A stretch of 64,000 nt of DNA from Halorubrum californiense DSM 19288 (GTDB lineage: Archaea; Halobacteriota; Halobacteria; Halobacteriales; Haloferacaceae). The stretch spans positions 1-64,000 of the forward strand of contig NZ_AOJK01000050.1 of NCBI RefSeq assembly GCF_000336875.1. The letters run 5' to 3'. The notes under the pieces are model-generated. The model did not search any database. It was not told where the DNA came from and saw only the letters and a program-made list of their open reading frames with translations. A program made the position numbers and the translations under genes. Shown one piece after another: positions 52,773-62,141 of the stretch (its first letter is position 1; the number at the start of each line of letters is the position of its first letter).

Positions 52773-52851
52773 GTCTGACACGTTTCACGGCGGCGAAACG
52801 TTCAGCCGAACGCCGCCCGAATCATGCGATTTGGTCACACGTGTGTCTGAC
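52773..52851. promoter_or_regulatory. Two GTCTGAC boxes in the divergent promoter region
   Basis: GTCTGAC at 52773-52779 and 52845-52851, differing by one base from the GTCTTAC boxes near ftsZ2. The second sits in GTGTGTCTGACGCAGAT, which parallels GTCTTACGCAGAT at 52025-52037. A TTTATA stretch just after (52857-52862) is about 30 bp before the ATG at 52891. Confidence 0.4.
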
Positions 52852-52890
52852 GCAGATTTATACGCGTCGCGCGAGCATGCGTGTGTATAA

Positions 52891-53346
52891 ATGAGTAACC
52901 GCGTCGAGGACCTCGAACGGCAGGTCGCGGAGCTACAGGCGGCGGTCAACGGGCTCACAGAAGAGCTCGTCGAGATGAAAGAGCGCGTCCGACAGCTGGA
53001 AGACGAGCGGTCGGTCGCGGTCGAGGAGGCGGTCGCCGAGGCGCCGGCCGGTTCCGAGGCTGGAGACGCCGCGGCCGGCGAGTCAGCGAGCGACGAATCC
53101 GCGAGCGCCGACGCCGAGGAGGCGTCCGGCGGCGAGCGGACGACCCACTCTGACGACCACGTCGACGTCTTCGAACCCGCTGAGGAGTCGTCCGACGGCG
53201 CCGATGAGGCGGCGACGACCGCGGACGACGCGGGCGAGGGAGAGGACGTCATCGTCCCCCAGCAGTCGGCGACGACGCCCGACGCGGAGGCCGCCGAGGA
53301 CGACGACGGCGAGTCGAGCGAGGGCGACGACATCATCGTCGCGTAA
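52891..53346 (+). CDS. Coiled-coil acidic protein upstream of smc
   Basis: A 151-aa protein. Residues 1-50 form a regular heptad coiled coil (VEDLERQVAELQAAVNGL, EEL, EMKERVRQLEDE); the rest is Asp/Glu/Ser/Ala-rich and probably disordered, ending GDDIIVA. 18 bp before smc on the same strand, so a likely operon. Bridging or adaptor role possible. Confidence 0.78.
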   Translation: MSNRVEDLERQVAELQAAVNGLTEELVEMKERVRQLEDERSVAVEEAVAEAPAGSEAGDAAAGESASDESASADAEEASGGERTTHSDDHVDVFEPAEESSDGADEAATTADDAGEGEDVIVPQQSATTPDAEAAEDDDGESSEGDDIIVA

Positions 53347-53364
53347 GCGGTCGCCCCCGACCCC

Positions 53365-56300
53365 ATGCACATCACTGAAGTCGTTCTGGACGGGTTCAAG
53401 AGCTTCGGGCGAACGACGAGGATACCCTTCTACGAGGACTTCACCGTCGTCACCGGCCCGAACGGCTCCGGGAAGTCGAACATTATCGACGGCGTGCTGT
53501 TCGCGCTCGGCCTCGCCCGGACCCGCGGGATCCGCGCCCAGAAGCTCACCGACCTCATCTACAACCCCGGCCACGACGACGGCGAGGCCGCCGATGGGCC
53601 GAACGAAGCCTCCGTCACGGTCGTGCTCTCGAACGAGGACGGGACGCTCGACCGGTCGCAGGTCGTCTCCGCGGCCGGCACGGAGAACGTCGGCGACGTC
53701 TCCGAGATAACGATCAAACGGCGCGTGAAGGAGACCGAGGACAACTACTACTCGTACTACTACCTCAACGGGCGCTCGGTGAACCTCTCGGACGTCCAGG
53801 ACCTGCTCGCGGCGGCGGGCGTCACCCCGGAAGGATACAACGTGGTGATGCAGGGCGACGTCACCGAGATCATCAACATGACTCCCTACCAGCGGCGGGG
53901 GATCATCGACGAGATCGCGGGCGTCGCGGAGTTCGACGAGAAGAAGGAGGCGGCCTACGAGGAGCTCGACACGGTCGAAGACCGCATCGGCGAGGCGGAC
54001 CTCCGGATCGGCGAGAAGCAGGACCGACTCGACCAGCTCGCCGACGAGCGCGAGACCGCGCTCCAGTACCAGGAGTTCCGCGACGAGCTGGAGGAGTACC
54101 GCGGGTTCCGGAAGGCCTCGGAGCTGGAGGAGAAGCGCGACGCGCTCGCAGACGTCGAGGGCGACATCGACGAGTCGGAGGCGGACCTCGACGAGCTCCG
54201 CGAGGAGCTCGACGCCAGACAGGGGAAGCTCACCCGCTTGGAGGAGGACCTCGCGGACCTCAACCACGAGATCGAGACCAAAGGCGAGGACGAGCAGATC
54301 CGGATCCGCTCGGAGATCGAGGAGGTCAAAGGCGAGGCCTCGCGGCTGGAGGACAAGATCGAGTCGGCGGAGTCGCGCGCCGAGTCGGCCGAGACCGACC
54401 GCCGAGAGGCGTTCGTCCAGATAGATCGGAAAGAGGAGAAGGTAGAGGAAATAGATGGGGAGATCCGCGAAGCGAAGGTTGAGAAGGCGTCGGTGAAGTC
54501 GGAGCTGGCGACGAAGCGCTCGGAGCTGGCCGACGTCGAGGCCGAGATCGAGGGCGCGGACACGGAGTTCGACGAGCTGAAAAGCGATCTCGCGGAGAAG
54601 AAGGCGGCGATCGAGGCGCTCCGCGAGGAGAAGAACGAGACCCAACGCGAGAAGGACCGGCTGCTCGACGAGGCCCGCCGCCGCTCGAACGCGGTGAGCG
54701 AGGCGCGCGAGGAGCTGGAGGCGGCCCGCGAGTCGCTGCCGGAACACAAGGCGCGCATCTCCGAGCTGAAAAGCGAGCTCGACAAGGCCGAGAAGAACCA
54801 GGCGACCATCGAGGACGCGGTCGCCGACCTGTTCGCCGAGAAGGCGGAGAAGGAAGAGCGGCTCGAGGAGATCGAGGCCACCCTCCGCGAGAAGCAGAAC
54901 GAGTACGCCAAGCTGGAGGCCGCCGCCGACGAGCGCGGCGACGCCTCGTGGCCCCGCGCGGTCACCGAGGTGAAGAACGGCGGCATCGACGGCGTCCACG
55001 GCGCGGTCGGCGAGCTGGGATCGGTCGAGGCCCAGTACGCCGAGGCCTGCGAGACCGCGGCGGGCGGCCGCCTCGCGAACGTCGTCGTCGACGACGACGG
55101 CGTCGGCTCGACGTGTATCGACTACCTGAAGCAGCGCAACGCGGGCCGGGCGACGTTCCTCCCCATCACGAAGATGGACGACCGGAGCCTGCCGCGGAAA
55201 CCCTCGCTGCCGGGCGTCGTCGACTTCGCGCGGAACCTCGTCGACTACGACGCCGAGTACGACTCTATCTTCTCGTACGTGCTCGGCTCGACGCTCGTCG
55301 TCGAGGACATGTCGACCGCTCGCGAGCTGATGGGCGACTACCGGATGGTCACCCTCGACGGCGACCTCGTCGAGAAGTCGGGCGCGATGACCGGCGGCTC
55401 CGGCGGTGGCTCCCGCTACTCGTTCACGAAGTCCGGCGGCGGAAAGATCGAACGGCTCGCGACCGAGATATCCGACCTCGAAGACGAACGGCAGTCCGCC
55501 CAGTCGGAGATCGACGCCCTCGACGACGACATCGAGGACGCCCGCGACCGCAAGGCCGACGCGGCCGAGCGCGTCCGGTCGCTGGAGGCGGACGTCGAGC
55601 GCGCCGAGGACGACCTCGCCGAGGCGGAAGACCGGATCGCGGAGCTGGAAGCCGAGCTCGACGATCTGGAGGCGGAACGGGAGTCCGTCGACGCGGAGAT
55701 GACGGCGCTCGACGAGCGGCTGGCCGAGACCGACGCGGAGATCGACGACCTCGCCGCCGAGATCGACGATATCGAGGCCGAGCTCGCCGACTCGAAGATC
55801 CCGGAGCTCTCCGAGCGCGCCGACGAGATCCGCGCGGAGATCGACGACCTCGAAGACCGGATGAGTTCGTTCGACAGTCGGATCAACGAGCTGGAGCTGG
55901 AGAAGGGGTACGCCGAGGACGCGCTCGACGACCTCCACGACGACGTCGAGGCGGCACAGAACGCGAAGGCGGAGGCGGAGGAGGCGATCGCCGACCACGA
56001 GGCCGCGATCGAGGAGAAGGAGGCGGAGCTGGCGGAGAAGAAGGCGGCGATCGCCGACTTGGAGGAGGAGCTCACGGAGCTGAAGGCGGAACGCGAGGAA
56101 CTCCGCGAGGAGATCCGCGAGGCGACGCAGGCGCGCGACGAGCAGCGGTCGCTCGTCGCCGAGGCGGAGTCGGACCTCTCGGACCTCACCGACCGCCGCG
56201 ACCGGCTGGAGTGGGAGATCGACGAACTGGAGTCGCAGGTGGGCGAGTACGACGCCGACCAGATCCCCGACCTCGACGAGGTGGAGTCGCGGATCGAGGA

Positions 56301-56946
56301 GCTGGAGGCCGAGATGGAGGCGTTGGAGCCGGTGAACATGCTGGCGATCGACGAGTACGAGGAGGTCCAGGCGGCGCTCGACGAGCTACAGGAGCGTCGC
56401 GACGTGCTCGTCGAGGAGCGCGACGCCATCGAGGAGCGCATCGAGGGGTACGAAGCGGCGAAGAAGGAGACGTTCATGGAGACGTTCGACTCGATCAACG
56501 ACCACTTCGAGGACATCTTCGCGCGGCTCTCGGCCGGGTCGGGGGAGCTGGTTCTGGAGAACCCTGAGGACCCATTCGAGGAGGGATTAACGATGAAGGC
56601 GCAGCCCGCGGACAAGCCGGTCCAGCGCCTCGACGCGATGAGCGGCGGTGAGAAGTCGCTCACCGCGCTCTCGTTCATCTTCGCCGTCCAGCGGCACAAC
56701 CCCGCGCCGTTCTACGCGCTCGACGAGATCGACGCGTTCCTCGACGCGGTCAACGCCGAGCGCGTCGGCGAGATGATCGAGGAGCTGGCGGAGGAGGCGC
56801 AGTTCGTCGTCGTCGGCCACCGCTCGGCGCTGCTGGAGCGCTCCGACCGCGCCATCGGCGTCACGATGCAGGGCGATAACCTCTCGGCGGTGACCGGGAT
56901 GCAGTTCGGCGACGACGCCGACGAGGAGGTGAGCGCGGATGACTGA
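53365..56946 (+). CDS. smc: Chromosome partition protein SMC
   Basis: 1193 aa. Walker A GPNGSGKSNIIDG is at residues 32-44; the first coiled coil runs to about 515; a hinge at about 520-660 contains GGIDGVHGAVGELG, RNAGRATFLPI and a Gly-rich GGSGGGSRYSF loop after it; the second coiled coil follows; LSGGEK-like DAMSGGEKSLTALS and Walker B FYALDEIDAFLD are near 1090-1130. The protein is full length. It would form a condensin with ScpA, whose gene overlaps its 3' end. Confidence 0.97.
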   Translation: MHITEVVLDGFKSFGRTTRIPFYEDFTVVTGPNGSGKSNIIDGVLFALGLARTRGIRAQKLTDLIYNPGHDDGEAADGPNEASVTVVLSNEDGTLDRSQVVSAAGTENVGDVSEITIKRRVKETEDNYYSYYYLNGRSVNLSDVQDLLAAAGVTPEGYNVVMQGDVTEIINMTPYQRRGIIDEIAGVAEFDEKKEAAYEELDTVEDRIGEADLRIGEKQDRLDQLADERETALQYQEFRDELEEYRGFRKASELEEKRDALADVEGDIDESEADLDELREELDARQGKLTRLEEDLADLNHEIETKGEDEQIRIRSEIEEVKGEASRLEDKIESAESRAESAETDRREAFVQIDRKEEKVEEIDGEIREAKVEKASVKSELATKRSELADVEAEIEGADTEFDELKSDLAEKKAAIEALREEKNETQREKDRLLDEARRRSNAVSEAREELEAARESLPEHKARISELKSELDKAEKNQATIEDAVADLFAEKAEKEERLEEIEATLREKQNEYAKLEAAADERGDASWPRAVTEVKNGGIDGVHGAVGELGSVEAQYAEACETAAGGRLANVVVDDDGVGSTCIDYLKQRNAGRATFLPITKMDDRSLPRKPSLPGVVDFARNLVDYDAEYDSIFSYVLGSTLVVEDMSTARELMGDYRMVTLDGDLVEKSGAMTGGSGGGSRYSFTKSGGGKIERLATEISDLEDERQSAQSEIDALDDDIEDARDRKADAAERVRSLEADVERAEDDLAEAEDRIAELEAELDDLEAERESVDAEMTALDERLAETDAEIDDLAAEIDDIEAELADSKIPELSERADEIRAEIDDLEDRMSSFDSRINELELEKGYAEDALDDLHDDVEAAQNAKAEAEEAIADHEAAIEEKEAELAEKKAAIADLEEELTELKAEREELREEIREATQARDEQRSLVAEAESDLSDLTDRRDRLEWEIDELESQVGEYDADQIPDLDEVESRIEELEAEMEALEPVNMLAIDEYEEVQAALDELQERRDVLVEERDAIEERIEGYEAAKKETFMETFDSINDHFEDIFARLSAGSGELVLENPEDPFEEGLTMKAQPADKPVQRLDAMSGGEKSLTALSFIFAVQRHNPAPFYALDEIDAFLDAVNAERVGEMIEELAEEAQFVVVGHRSALLERSDRAIGVTMQGDNLSAVTGMQFGDDADEEVSADD

Positions 56947-57922
56947 GGACGGCGACGGGGCCGCCGACGGCGGCGTTCCGGACCTCGACCTGACGAGCGA
57001 GCGCGACGGTGCGGACCCGTTCGCCGACGACGCGTCCGGAAGCGAGGGGGGCGAGACCGTCGAGCGCGGCGCAGGCGACGAGCCCGACTCGGACGTGCCC
57101 GACGTGTCGCCGCCGGACGAGACCGACGACGACGAGGTCGAGCCCGTCGAGCTCCTCGTTCAGCTCGCCGAGGAGGGCGAGATCGAGCCGTGGGACATCG
57201 ACATCGTTCAGGTGACGGACGCGTTCTTGGAGAAGCTCGACGAGACGGACCTCCGGACGACCGGGCGGGCGCTGTTCTACGCCAGCGTCCTCCTGCGGAT
57301 GAAAAGCGACGGCATGCTCGCGGACGACGACGAGGACGAGGAGCCCGAGCCGGAGCCGTGGGAGGTCGCGATGGAGGGCGGCGCGCCAGACCCCGCCGCC
57401 GACGACTTCGACCCGGTCGGCAAGCTGGAAGCAGAGATCGACCGCCGGCTCGACCGGAAGAACACCCGCGGCTCGCCGGAGACGCTCGACGAGCTGGTCC
57501 GCGAGCTGCGCGAGGCCGAGCGCGGCTCGTGGTGGAAGGACTCCCGGGAGTACGACACCTCGGAGTCGCCGCACGGCCACGCTCGCGGCACGCAGACGCT
57601 CGACTACCACGCCGGCGACGAGTTCCGGCAAGACGGCGAGCCGACCGCGGGCGAGGCGACCGACCGCACCCACGACGAGGACATCGAGGAGGTGATCGTG
57701 GAGATCGACAACGCGCTCCGGACCCACTTCGACCGCGGGCGCACAGAGGTGCTGTTCGCCGAGATCGAGAGCGCCGGCGGCCGCCCGTTCATGACGTACC
57801 TCGCGCTGCTGTTCATGGCCCACCGCGGCTCGGTCCGACTCCAGCAGGACGACCTGTTCGGCGACCTCTGGGTGAAGGACCCGACCGCGATGACCGGCGA
57901 GTCGGAAGCGATCGCGGACTAG
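56939..57922 (+). CDS. scpA: Segregation and condensation protein ScpA
   Basis: 327 aa, start at 56939, overlapping the smc stop by 8 bp. An acidic 60-residue start is followed by VELLVQLAEEGEIEPWDIDIVQVTDAF (in parts: LLVQLAEEGEIEPWDIDI), the ScpA N-terminal domain, and the ending RGRTEVLFAEI ... FMTYLALLFMAHRGSVRL, the winged helix that contacts the SMC head. This is the kleisin of the complex. No scpB is seen in the window. Confidence 0.93.
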   Translation: MTEDGDGAADGGVPDLDLTSERDGADPFADDASGSEGGETVERGAGDEPDSDVPDVSPPDETDDDEVEPVELLVQLAEEGEIEPWDIDIVQVTDAFLEKLDETDLRTTGRALFYASVLLRMKSDGMLADDDEDEEPEPEPWEVAMEGGAPDPAADDFDPVGKLEAEIDRRLDRKNTRGSPETLDELVRELREAERGSWWKDSREYDTSESPHGHARGTQTLDYHAGDEFRQDGEPTAGEATDRTHDEDIEEVIVEIDNALRTHFDRGRTEVLFAEIESAGGRPFMTYLALLFMAHRGSVRLQQDDLFGDLWVKDPTAMTGESEAIAD

Positions 57923-57996
57923 TACGTTTTTGATGTGGTACTCGGTTCCGAGGATATCGCCGTTCTGTAATGAATAACTGCCCGCCAATCGGCAGC

Positions 57997-58125
57997 GAAC
58001 ACCTCCAAAGCCCCGGCCGCTCGGCTGTACGTTGTTGCGTCCGCGAAGAACACCTCCAAAGCCCCGGCCGCTCGGCTGTACGTTGTTGCGTCCGCGAAGA
58101 ACACCTCCAAAGCCCCAGCCGCGAG
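57997..58125. repeat. 51-bp tandem repeat, about 2.5 copies
   Basis: Units beginning GAACACCTCCAAAGCCCC start at 57997, 58048 and 58099, spacing 51 bp each. Copies one and two match almost perfectly over the whole unit (through CGGCTGTACGTTGTTGCG); copy three diverges after GAACACCTCCAAAGCCCCAG and runs into the GC-rich element. The gap 57923-58356 has no gene. Confidence 0.9.
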
Positions 58126-58344
58126 GAGGGCGCACGCTCGCTGCGCTCCTCAGTCGTTCGCTTCGCTCACTCCTTGCGGTGCTTGCGTCGCCTGTGCCCG
58201 CCTCGCGGCTGCCCCTTTGAGTCCACCCGAACAGCACCGCAACCGCAGCCTCACGCCTCCCCAGCCTCGTCGCTCACTTCGTTCGCGACTCCCTCGCGCG
58301 TGCGACTCGCGCCCTTCGGGCGCTCGTCGGCACGCGCCACCGCA
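58099..58344 (-). repeat. GC-rich dispersed element, copy 2 (inverted relative to copy 1)
   Basis: Contains CCTCACGCCTCCCCAGCCT (58249-58267), exact complement of the 19-bp block in copy 1, and ends in GGCACGCGCCACCGCA (58329-58344), complement of the first block of copy 1. It ends 12 bp from the stop codon of the MTA phosphorylase gene, so its orientation relative to the preceding gene is the same as in copy 1. Confidence 0.75.
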
Positions 58345-58356
58345 CGGCGTGTCTAT

Positions 58357-59223
58357 TTAGAGGTAGTCGCCCAGCAGCGGCTCGACGCGCTCCTTCGTCT
58401 CCTCGGGGATCGCCTCCGTCGGCGTGTTGACGGTGCCTTCGAGCGACGTGTGCGCGTCACACTCCAGGTCCTCGGGGAGCGTCCGGACGGCCTCCTCGAC
58501 GGCGGCCTTGATCGCCGTCTGGTTCTTCTCGGCGTTCTCGAGCACCTCTTCGAGCGTCACTTCGCTGTCCGCCTTCCAGACGTCGTAGTCGGTGACGCCG
58601 GCGATCGTCGCGTACGCGATCTCGGCCTCCCGGGCCAGCTTCGCCTCGGGGATCGCGGTCATGCCGACGAGATCCCAGCCTTGGCTCTTGTAGAACTCCG
58701 ACTCCGCGCGCGTCGAGTACTGCGGCCCCTCGATGCAGACGTAGGTGCCGCCCTTCACGACCTTCGTGTCGCCGGGCGCGGCGGACTCCGCGGCCTCGGT
58801 GAGGTGGTCGACGAGCTCCGGGCTGTACGGGTCCGCGAACGGCTGGTGGACGACGACGCCGTCGCCGTAAAAGGAGAGGTCGCGGCCCTTCGTCCGGTCG
58901 TAGATCTGGTCGGGGACGACGAGCGTGCCGGGCTCCAGTTCCTCTTTCAGACTTCCGACCGCGTTCGACGCGAAGACGTGCGTGACGCCCGCCTTCTTCA
59001 GCGCGTACATGTTGGCGCGGTACGGCAGGTCGGTCGGCGAGACGCCGTGGTCCGCGCCGTGGCGCGGGAGGAACGCCACCTCTCGGCCCGTGCCGCCGAA
59101 CTCGCCGATCGTCACGGCGTCGCTCGGCTCGCCGTACGGCGTGTCGAACTCGACCTCGCGCACGTCGTTGAGGGGGAGCGCCTCGTAGATGCCGCTGCCG
59201 CCGATGAATCCGATGGTTCCCAT
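58357..59223 (-). CDS. mtnP: S-methyl-5'-thioadenosine phosphorylase
   Basis: 288 aa. TIGFIGGSGIYEAL, VAFLPRHGADHGVSPTDLPYRANMYALK (motif RHG...P...NYRAN), SNAVGSLKEELEPG, CIEGPQYSTRAE and MTAIPEAKLAREAEI are the PNP-family signature and match MTAP over its whole length. It cleaves MTA with phosphate to adenine and 5-methylthioribose-1-phosphate. Inosine as an alternative substrate cannot be ruled out. Confidence 0.93.
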   Translation of the reverse strand: MGTIGFIGGSGIYEALPLNDVREVEFDTPYGEPSDAVTIGEFGGTGREVAFLPRHGADHGVSPTDLPYRANMYALKKAGVTHVFASNAVGSLKEELEPGTLVVPDQIYDRTKGRDLSFYGDGVVVHQPFADPYSPELVDHLTEAAESAAPGDTKVVKGGTYVCIEGPQYSTRAESEFYKSQGWDLVGMTAIPEAKLAREAEIAYATIAGVTDYDVWKADSEVTLEEVLENAEKNQTAIKAAVEEAVRTLPEDLECDAHTSLEGTVNTPTEAIPEETKERVEPLLGDYL

Positions 59224-59324
59224 ACCCGGAGTGCGCCCGCTCGCTACTTATAAGGAGTGAACCAGATCGCGGTGCGCGGTCGACTTCCCGGCGGCGCGGT
59301 CGGCTGCCCGGTGCGCGACCCACC

Positions 59325-60323
59325 TCACAGCAGCCAGCGCACCGCCGCGAGCGCGGTCGCGCTCACGACGAGGAGGTGGACCAACACCGCGCCGACCGGC
59401 GCGGCGCCGACCGCGCGCATATCCTCGATCCGGATCGAGAGCCCGAGGCCGACGAACGCCAGCGCGAACAGCGCGTCCGACACGCGCCCGATCGACGCCA
59501 GCGCGGCCGGCGAGAGCAGCCCGCTGTTGGCGACCGCCGCGACGAGGAGGAAGCCGAGCAGGAACTTCGGGAACTCCGCCCACAGCCGCCGGACGTCGGG
59601 ATCGGCGGCCGACCGCGCCGTGTACGCAACCGAGTACGCGACCGCGACGCCGCCCAGAAGGGAGTTGCGCGCGAGCTTCGTCACGGTCGCCCACTGGCCC
59701 GCCTCGGGCGAGTAGGCGAACCCCGCGGCGGCGACGGGGCCGGTCGAGAACATGCTCACGCCCGCCCAGACGCCGAACTGTCGGCTCGTGAGCCCGAGCC
59801 ACTCGCCCGCCAGCGGGAACGCGACGAGCGTCACCGCGTCGAACAGCAGGATCGTCGCGGCCGCGAAGGTGATGTCCGCCCCGCGCGCGTCGAGTACCCT
59901 CCCGATCGCGACGACCGCGGAGACGCCGCAGATGCTCGCGCCCGCGGCCAACAGCGAGGAGGTGGGTGAGCCGATCCGGAACAGGCCGCGCGCGACGACC
60001 TCTCCCAACAGGAGCCCGCCGGCGACCACCGCCACCACGAGGCCGAGGACGGTCGGCCCCGCCGTGAGGAACTCCTCGACCGCGACCGCCGCGCCGAGCA
60101 GCACGATCCCGGTCTCCAGGAACAGCTTGTCGACGCCGACGCCCGGCTCCGCGATCTCGGGGACACCAACGGTATTTCCGACACCGACGCCGATCACGAC
60201 GGCGACGACGAGCGGCTGGAGGCCGGGGACGGCGCCCGCGATGAGCGTCGCCGCGATCGCGCCCCCCGCGAGCAGCGCGAGGCCGGGGAGGTGCGCCCGG
60301 ACCGCCTCGGCGATCCCGGTCAC
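59325..60323 (-). CDS. YeiH/UPF0324-family putative sulfate exporter
   Basis: 332 aa from a GTG at 60323, overlapping the upstream stop as GTGA. About ten membrane helices. VGVPEIAEPGVGVDKLFLETGIVLLG, GASICGVSAVVAIGRVL (the conserved GxSICG), ATILLFDAVTLVAFP and SVANSGLLSPAAL-like AVANSGLLSPAA are the family's features. These proteins are annotated as sulfate or sulfonate exporters; direct evidence is thin. Confidence 0.85.
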   Translation of the reverse strand: MTGIAEAVRAHLPGLALLAGGAIAATLIAGAVPGLQPLVVAVVIGVGVGNTVGVPEIAEPGVGVDKLFLETGIVLLGAAVAVEEFLTAGPTVLGLVVAVVAGGLLLGEVVARGLFRIGSPTSSLLAAGASICGVSAVVAIGRVLDARGADITFAAATILLFDAVTLVAFPLAGEWLGLTSRQFGVWAGVSMFSTGPVAAAGFAYSPEAGQWATVTKLARNSLLGGVAVAYSVAYTARSAADPDVRRLWAEFPKFLLGFLLVAAVANSGLLSPAALASIGRVSDALFALAFVGLGLSIRIEDMRAVGAAPVGAVLVHLLVVSATALAAVRWLL

Positions 60324-60508
60324 AGCGCCTGTCCGATGAGGTGCGCGGCGACGATCCCGAGCCCCAGCGCGAGCGCCTGCCAGCCGCGGTCGAGCGCGGT
60401 CCAGCGGTCGACGAGCGAGGGGGTCGGTGCGGCGGCGTCCGGGCGTGCGCCGGCCTCGTCGGCGGCGTCCGACCGCCCGTCCGTCCCGTCGGCGGCGTCC
60501 GATACCAT
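60320..60508 (-). CDS. Small membrane protein upstream of YeiH
   Basis: 62 aa from the ATG at 60508. An Asp/Ala-rich cytosolic part, then WQALALGLGIVAAHLIGQAL, one helix. Overlaps the YeiH-type start by 4 bp. Likely a subunit or leader protein; no family recognised. Confidence 0.6.
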   Translation of the reverse strand: MVSDAADGTDGRSDAADEAGARPDAAAPTPSLVDRWTALDRGWQALALGLGIVAAHLIGQAL

Positions 60509-60637
60509 ACGCGTCGCTCGCCGCGCTCGCATTTATGCGGTGTGGCTCGGGCCCCTCCTTGGGTGCCGATGGAGCGAACCGCGGTCGGGTGCCGACCGAA
60601 AGAGGCAGGACGCGGGAGGGTGTGGTGCCCACAATCG

Positions 60638-62080
60638 ATGGCCACCACGCAGATCAAAGACGCCGTCCACGGCTACATCGAGTTGCCGGACGCGCTCGTC
60701 GAGGGCGTCGTCGACACGCGGCCGTTCCAGCGGCTCCGGTACGTCCGCCAGCTCTCGGCGACGCACCTCGTGTACCCGGGCGCGAACCACACCCGGTTCG
60801 AGCACTCGCTCGGGGTCTACCACCTCGGACGGACCGTCTTCGAGAACCTCCGTCGGCAGTCGTACTTCACGCGGGACGCCGCCGCCGACGAACTCGAAGA
60901 GATCCAGCGCACGCTGGAGTGCGCCTGCCTGCTCCACGACGTGGGCCACCCGCCCTTCTCGCACCTCTCCGAGGGGTTCCTCGACGAGGGGGTCCTGCGG
61001 GAGCGCGTCGCGGAGACCGGGCTTGTCGACGCCTTCGACGACGCCGGCGTCGGCGGCGCCCCGCTCCGCTCGGCGAACCCGCACGAGCTGCTCGGCTGCG
61101 TGATCATCGTCGAGGAGTACGGGGACGCCCTCCGCGCGTTCGACGTGGACCCCTTCGAGGTGTGCGCGTACGTGCTCGGCTACAGCCTCGCGTACGAGCG
61201 CGGCGAGCCGTGGCAGTACGGGGTCGGCGCGCAGCTGCTCCACTCGCCCATCGACGTGGACCGGCTCGATTACATCACCCGCGACAACGAGATGACCGGC
61301 GCGGGCGTGTTGAGCTTCGACGTCGAGCGCATGGTCGACGCGTACACCGCCCACCCGGAGGCGGGGCTGGCGCTCTCGGAGAAGGCGCTCTCGACCATCG
61401 GCAACTACCTCGAAGGGCGGATCGCGTTGTACATGTGGGTCACCCAGCACCACAAGTCGGTGTACGCGAACCGGCTGCTTCAGGCGCTGCTGCGGGAGTA
61501 CGCCGCCGAGACCGGCGAGAGCCCCGTCACGGTCGACGGGATCATCGACCGCGAACTCGACGACAACGCGGTGCTCGAACGGCTCCGGACCGCCGCCCGC
61601 GAGAACCCCGACTCGACGCTCGCGTCGATGTACGACCGCTTCCGGGGGCGGCGCTTCCCCGCCACCTGCTGGAAACACCGGATCGCGCTCGCTGACCGGG
61701 TCGGCGGCGACCTCGCCGACGACCTCGACGGGGACGGCGGGGAGGGCGGACACGGCGACCGCCTCGACGAGTTCACGACGTGGCTCACCGCCGGCGACGA
61801 CCGCTTGGAGCGACTCCTCGCGGACGCGCTCGACGTGCCGGTCCACGAGGTGTGGATCGACCGCTCGTACGTCCCGGCGTACGATCCCGACGAGCTGGAG
61901 GACATCCCCATCGCGTACGGCGGCACGACGCGGTCGGTCGCCGACTGGGGGTTGTACGGCGACCGCGCGTTCGACGTGCCGATCCCCTTCGTGTTCGTCC
62001 CCGACGGGACGAAGCGACGGGCGATCCGCGTGCTCAAGGAGGCCTTCGAGCGGGAGGTCGCGGAAAAGACGCGCACATAG
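60638..62080 (+). CDS. HD-domain phosphohydrolase (SAMHD1/dGTPase-like)
   Basis: 480 aa from the ATG at 60638. RLRYVRQLSATHLVYPGANHTRFEHSLG (here in parts: LVYPGANHTRFEHSLG) gives the first His; LLHDVGHPPFSH gives the H-D pair; LLHSPIDVDRLDYITRDN gives the last Asp. These are the HD-superfamily features of the YdhJ/SAMHD1-type group. It probably hydrolyses dNTPs or related nucleotides and may act in nucleotide homeostasis or antiviral defence. Confidence 0.87.
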   Translation: MATTQIKDAVHGYIELPDALVEGVVDTRPFQRLRYVRQLSATHLVYPGANHTRFEHSLGVYHLGRTVFENLRRQSYFTRDAAADELEEIQRTLECACLLHDVGHPPFSHLSEGFLDEGVLRERVAETGLVDAFDDAGVGGAPLRSANPHELLGCVIIVEEYGDALRAFDVDPFEVCAYVLGYSLAYERGEPWQYGVGAQLLHSPIDVDRLDYITRDNEMTGAGVLSFDVERMVDAYTAHPEAGLALSEKALSTIGNYLEGRIALYMWVTQHHKSVYANRLLQALLREYAAETGESPVTVDGIIDRELDDNAVLERLRTAARENPDSTLASMYDRFRGRRFPATCWKHRIALADRVGGDLADDLDGDGGEGGHGDRLDEFTTWLTAGDDRLERLLADALDVPVHEVWIDRSYVPAYDPDELEDIPIAYGGTTRSVADWGLYGDRAFDVPIPFVFVPDGTKRRAIRVLKEAFEREVAEKTRT

Positions 62081-62141
62081 GCCGTCGTTCGAGGCGGCCG
62101 ATGGCCGAGTCGACCGTCGTTCGGCTCGGTCGTCGACCGGA

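Noticed and set aside
53083-55998. A 971-codon open frame opposite smc
   Set aside because: It is the antisense shadow of the SMC coiled coil (Leu/Val/Arg-rich) with no domain.
57923-57932. Short T run after scpA as a terminator
   Set aside because: Five T without a clear stem, close to repeat sequence; too weak to list as a feature.
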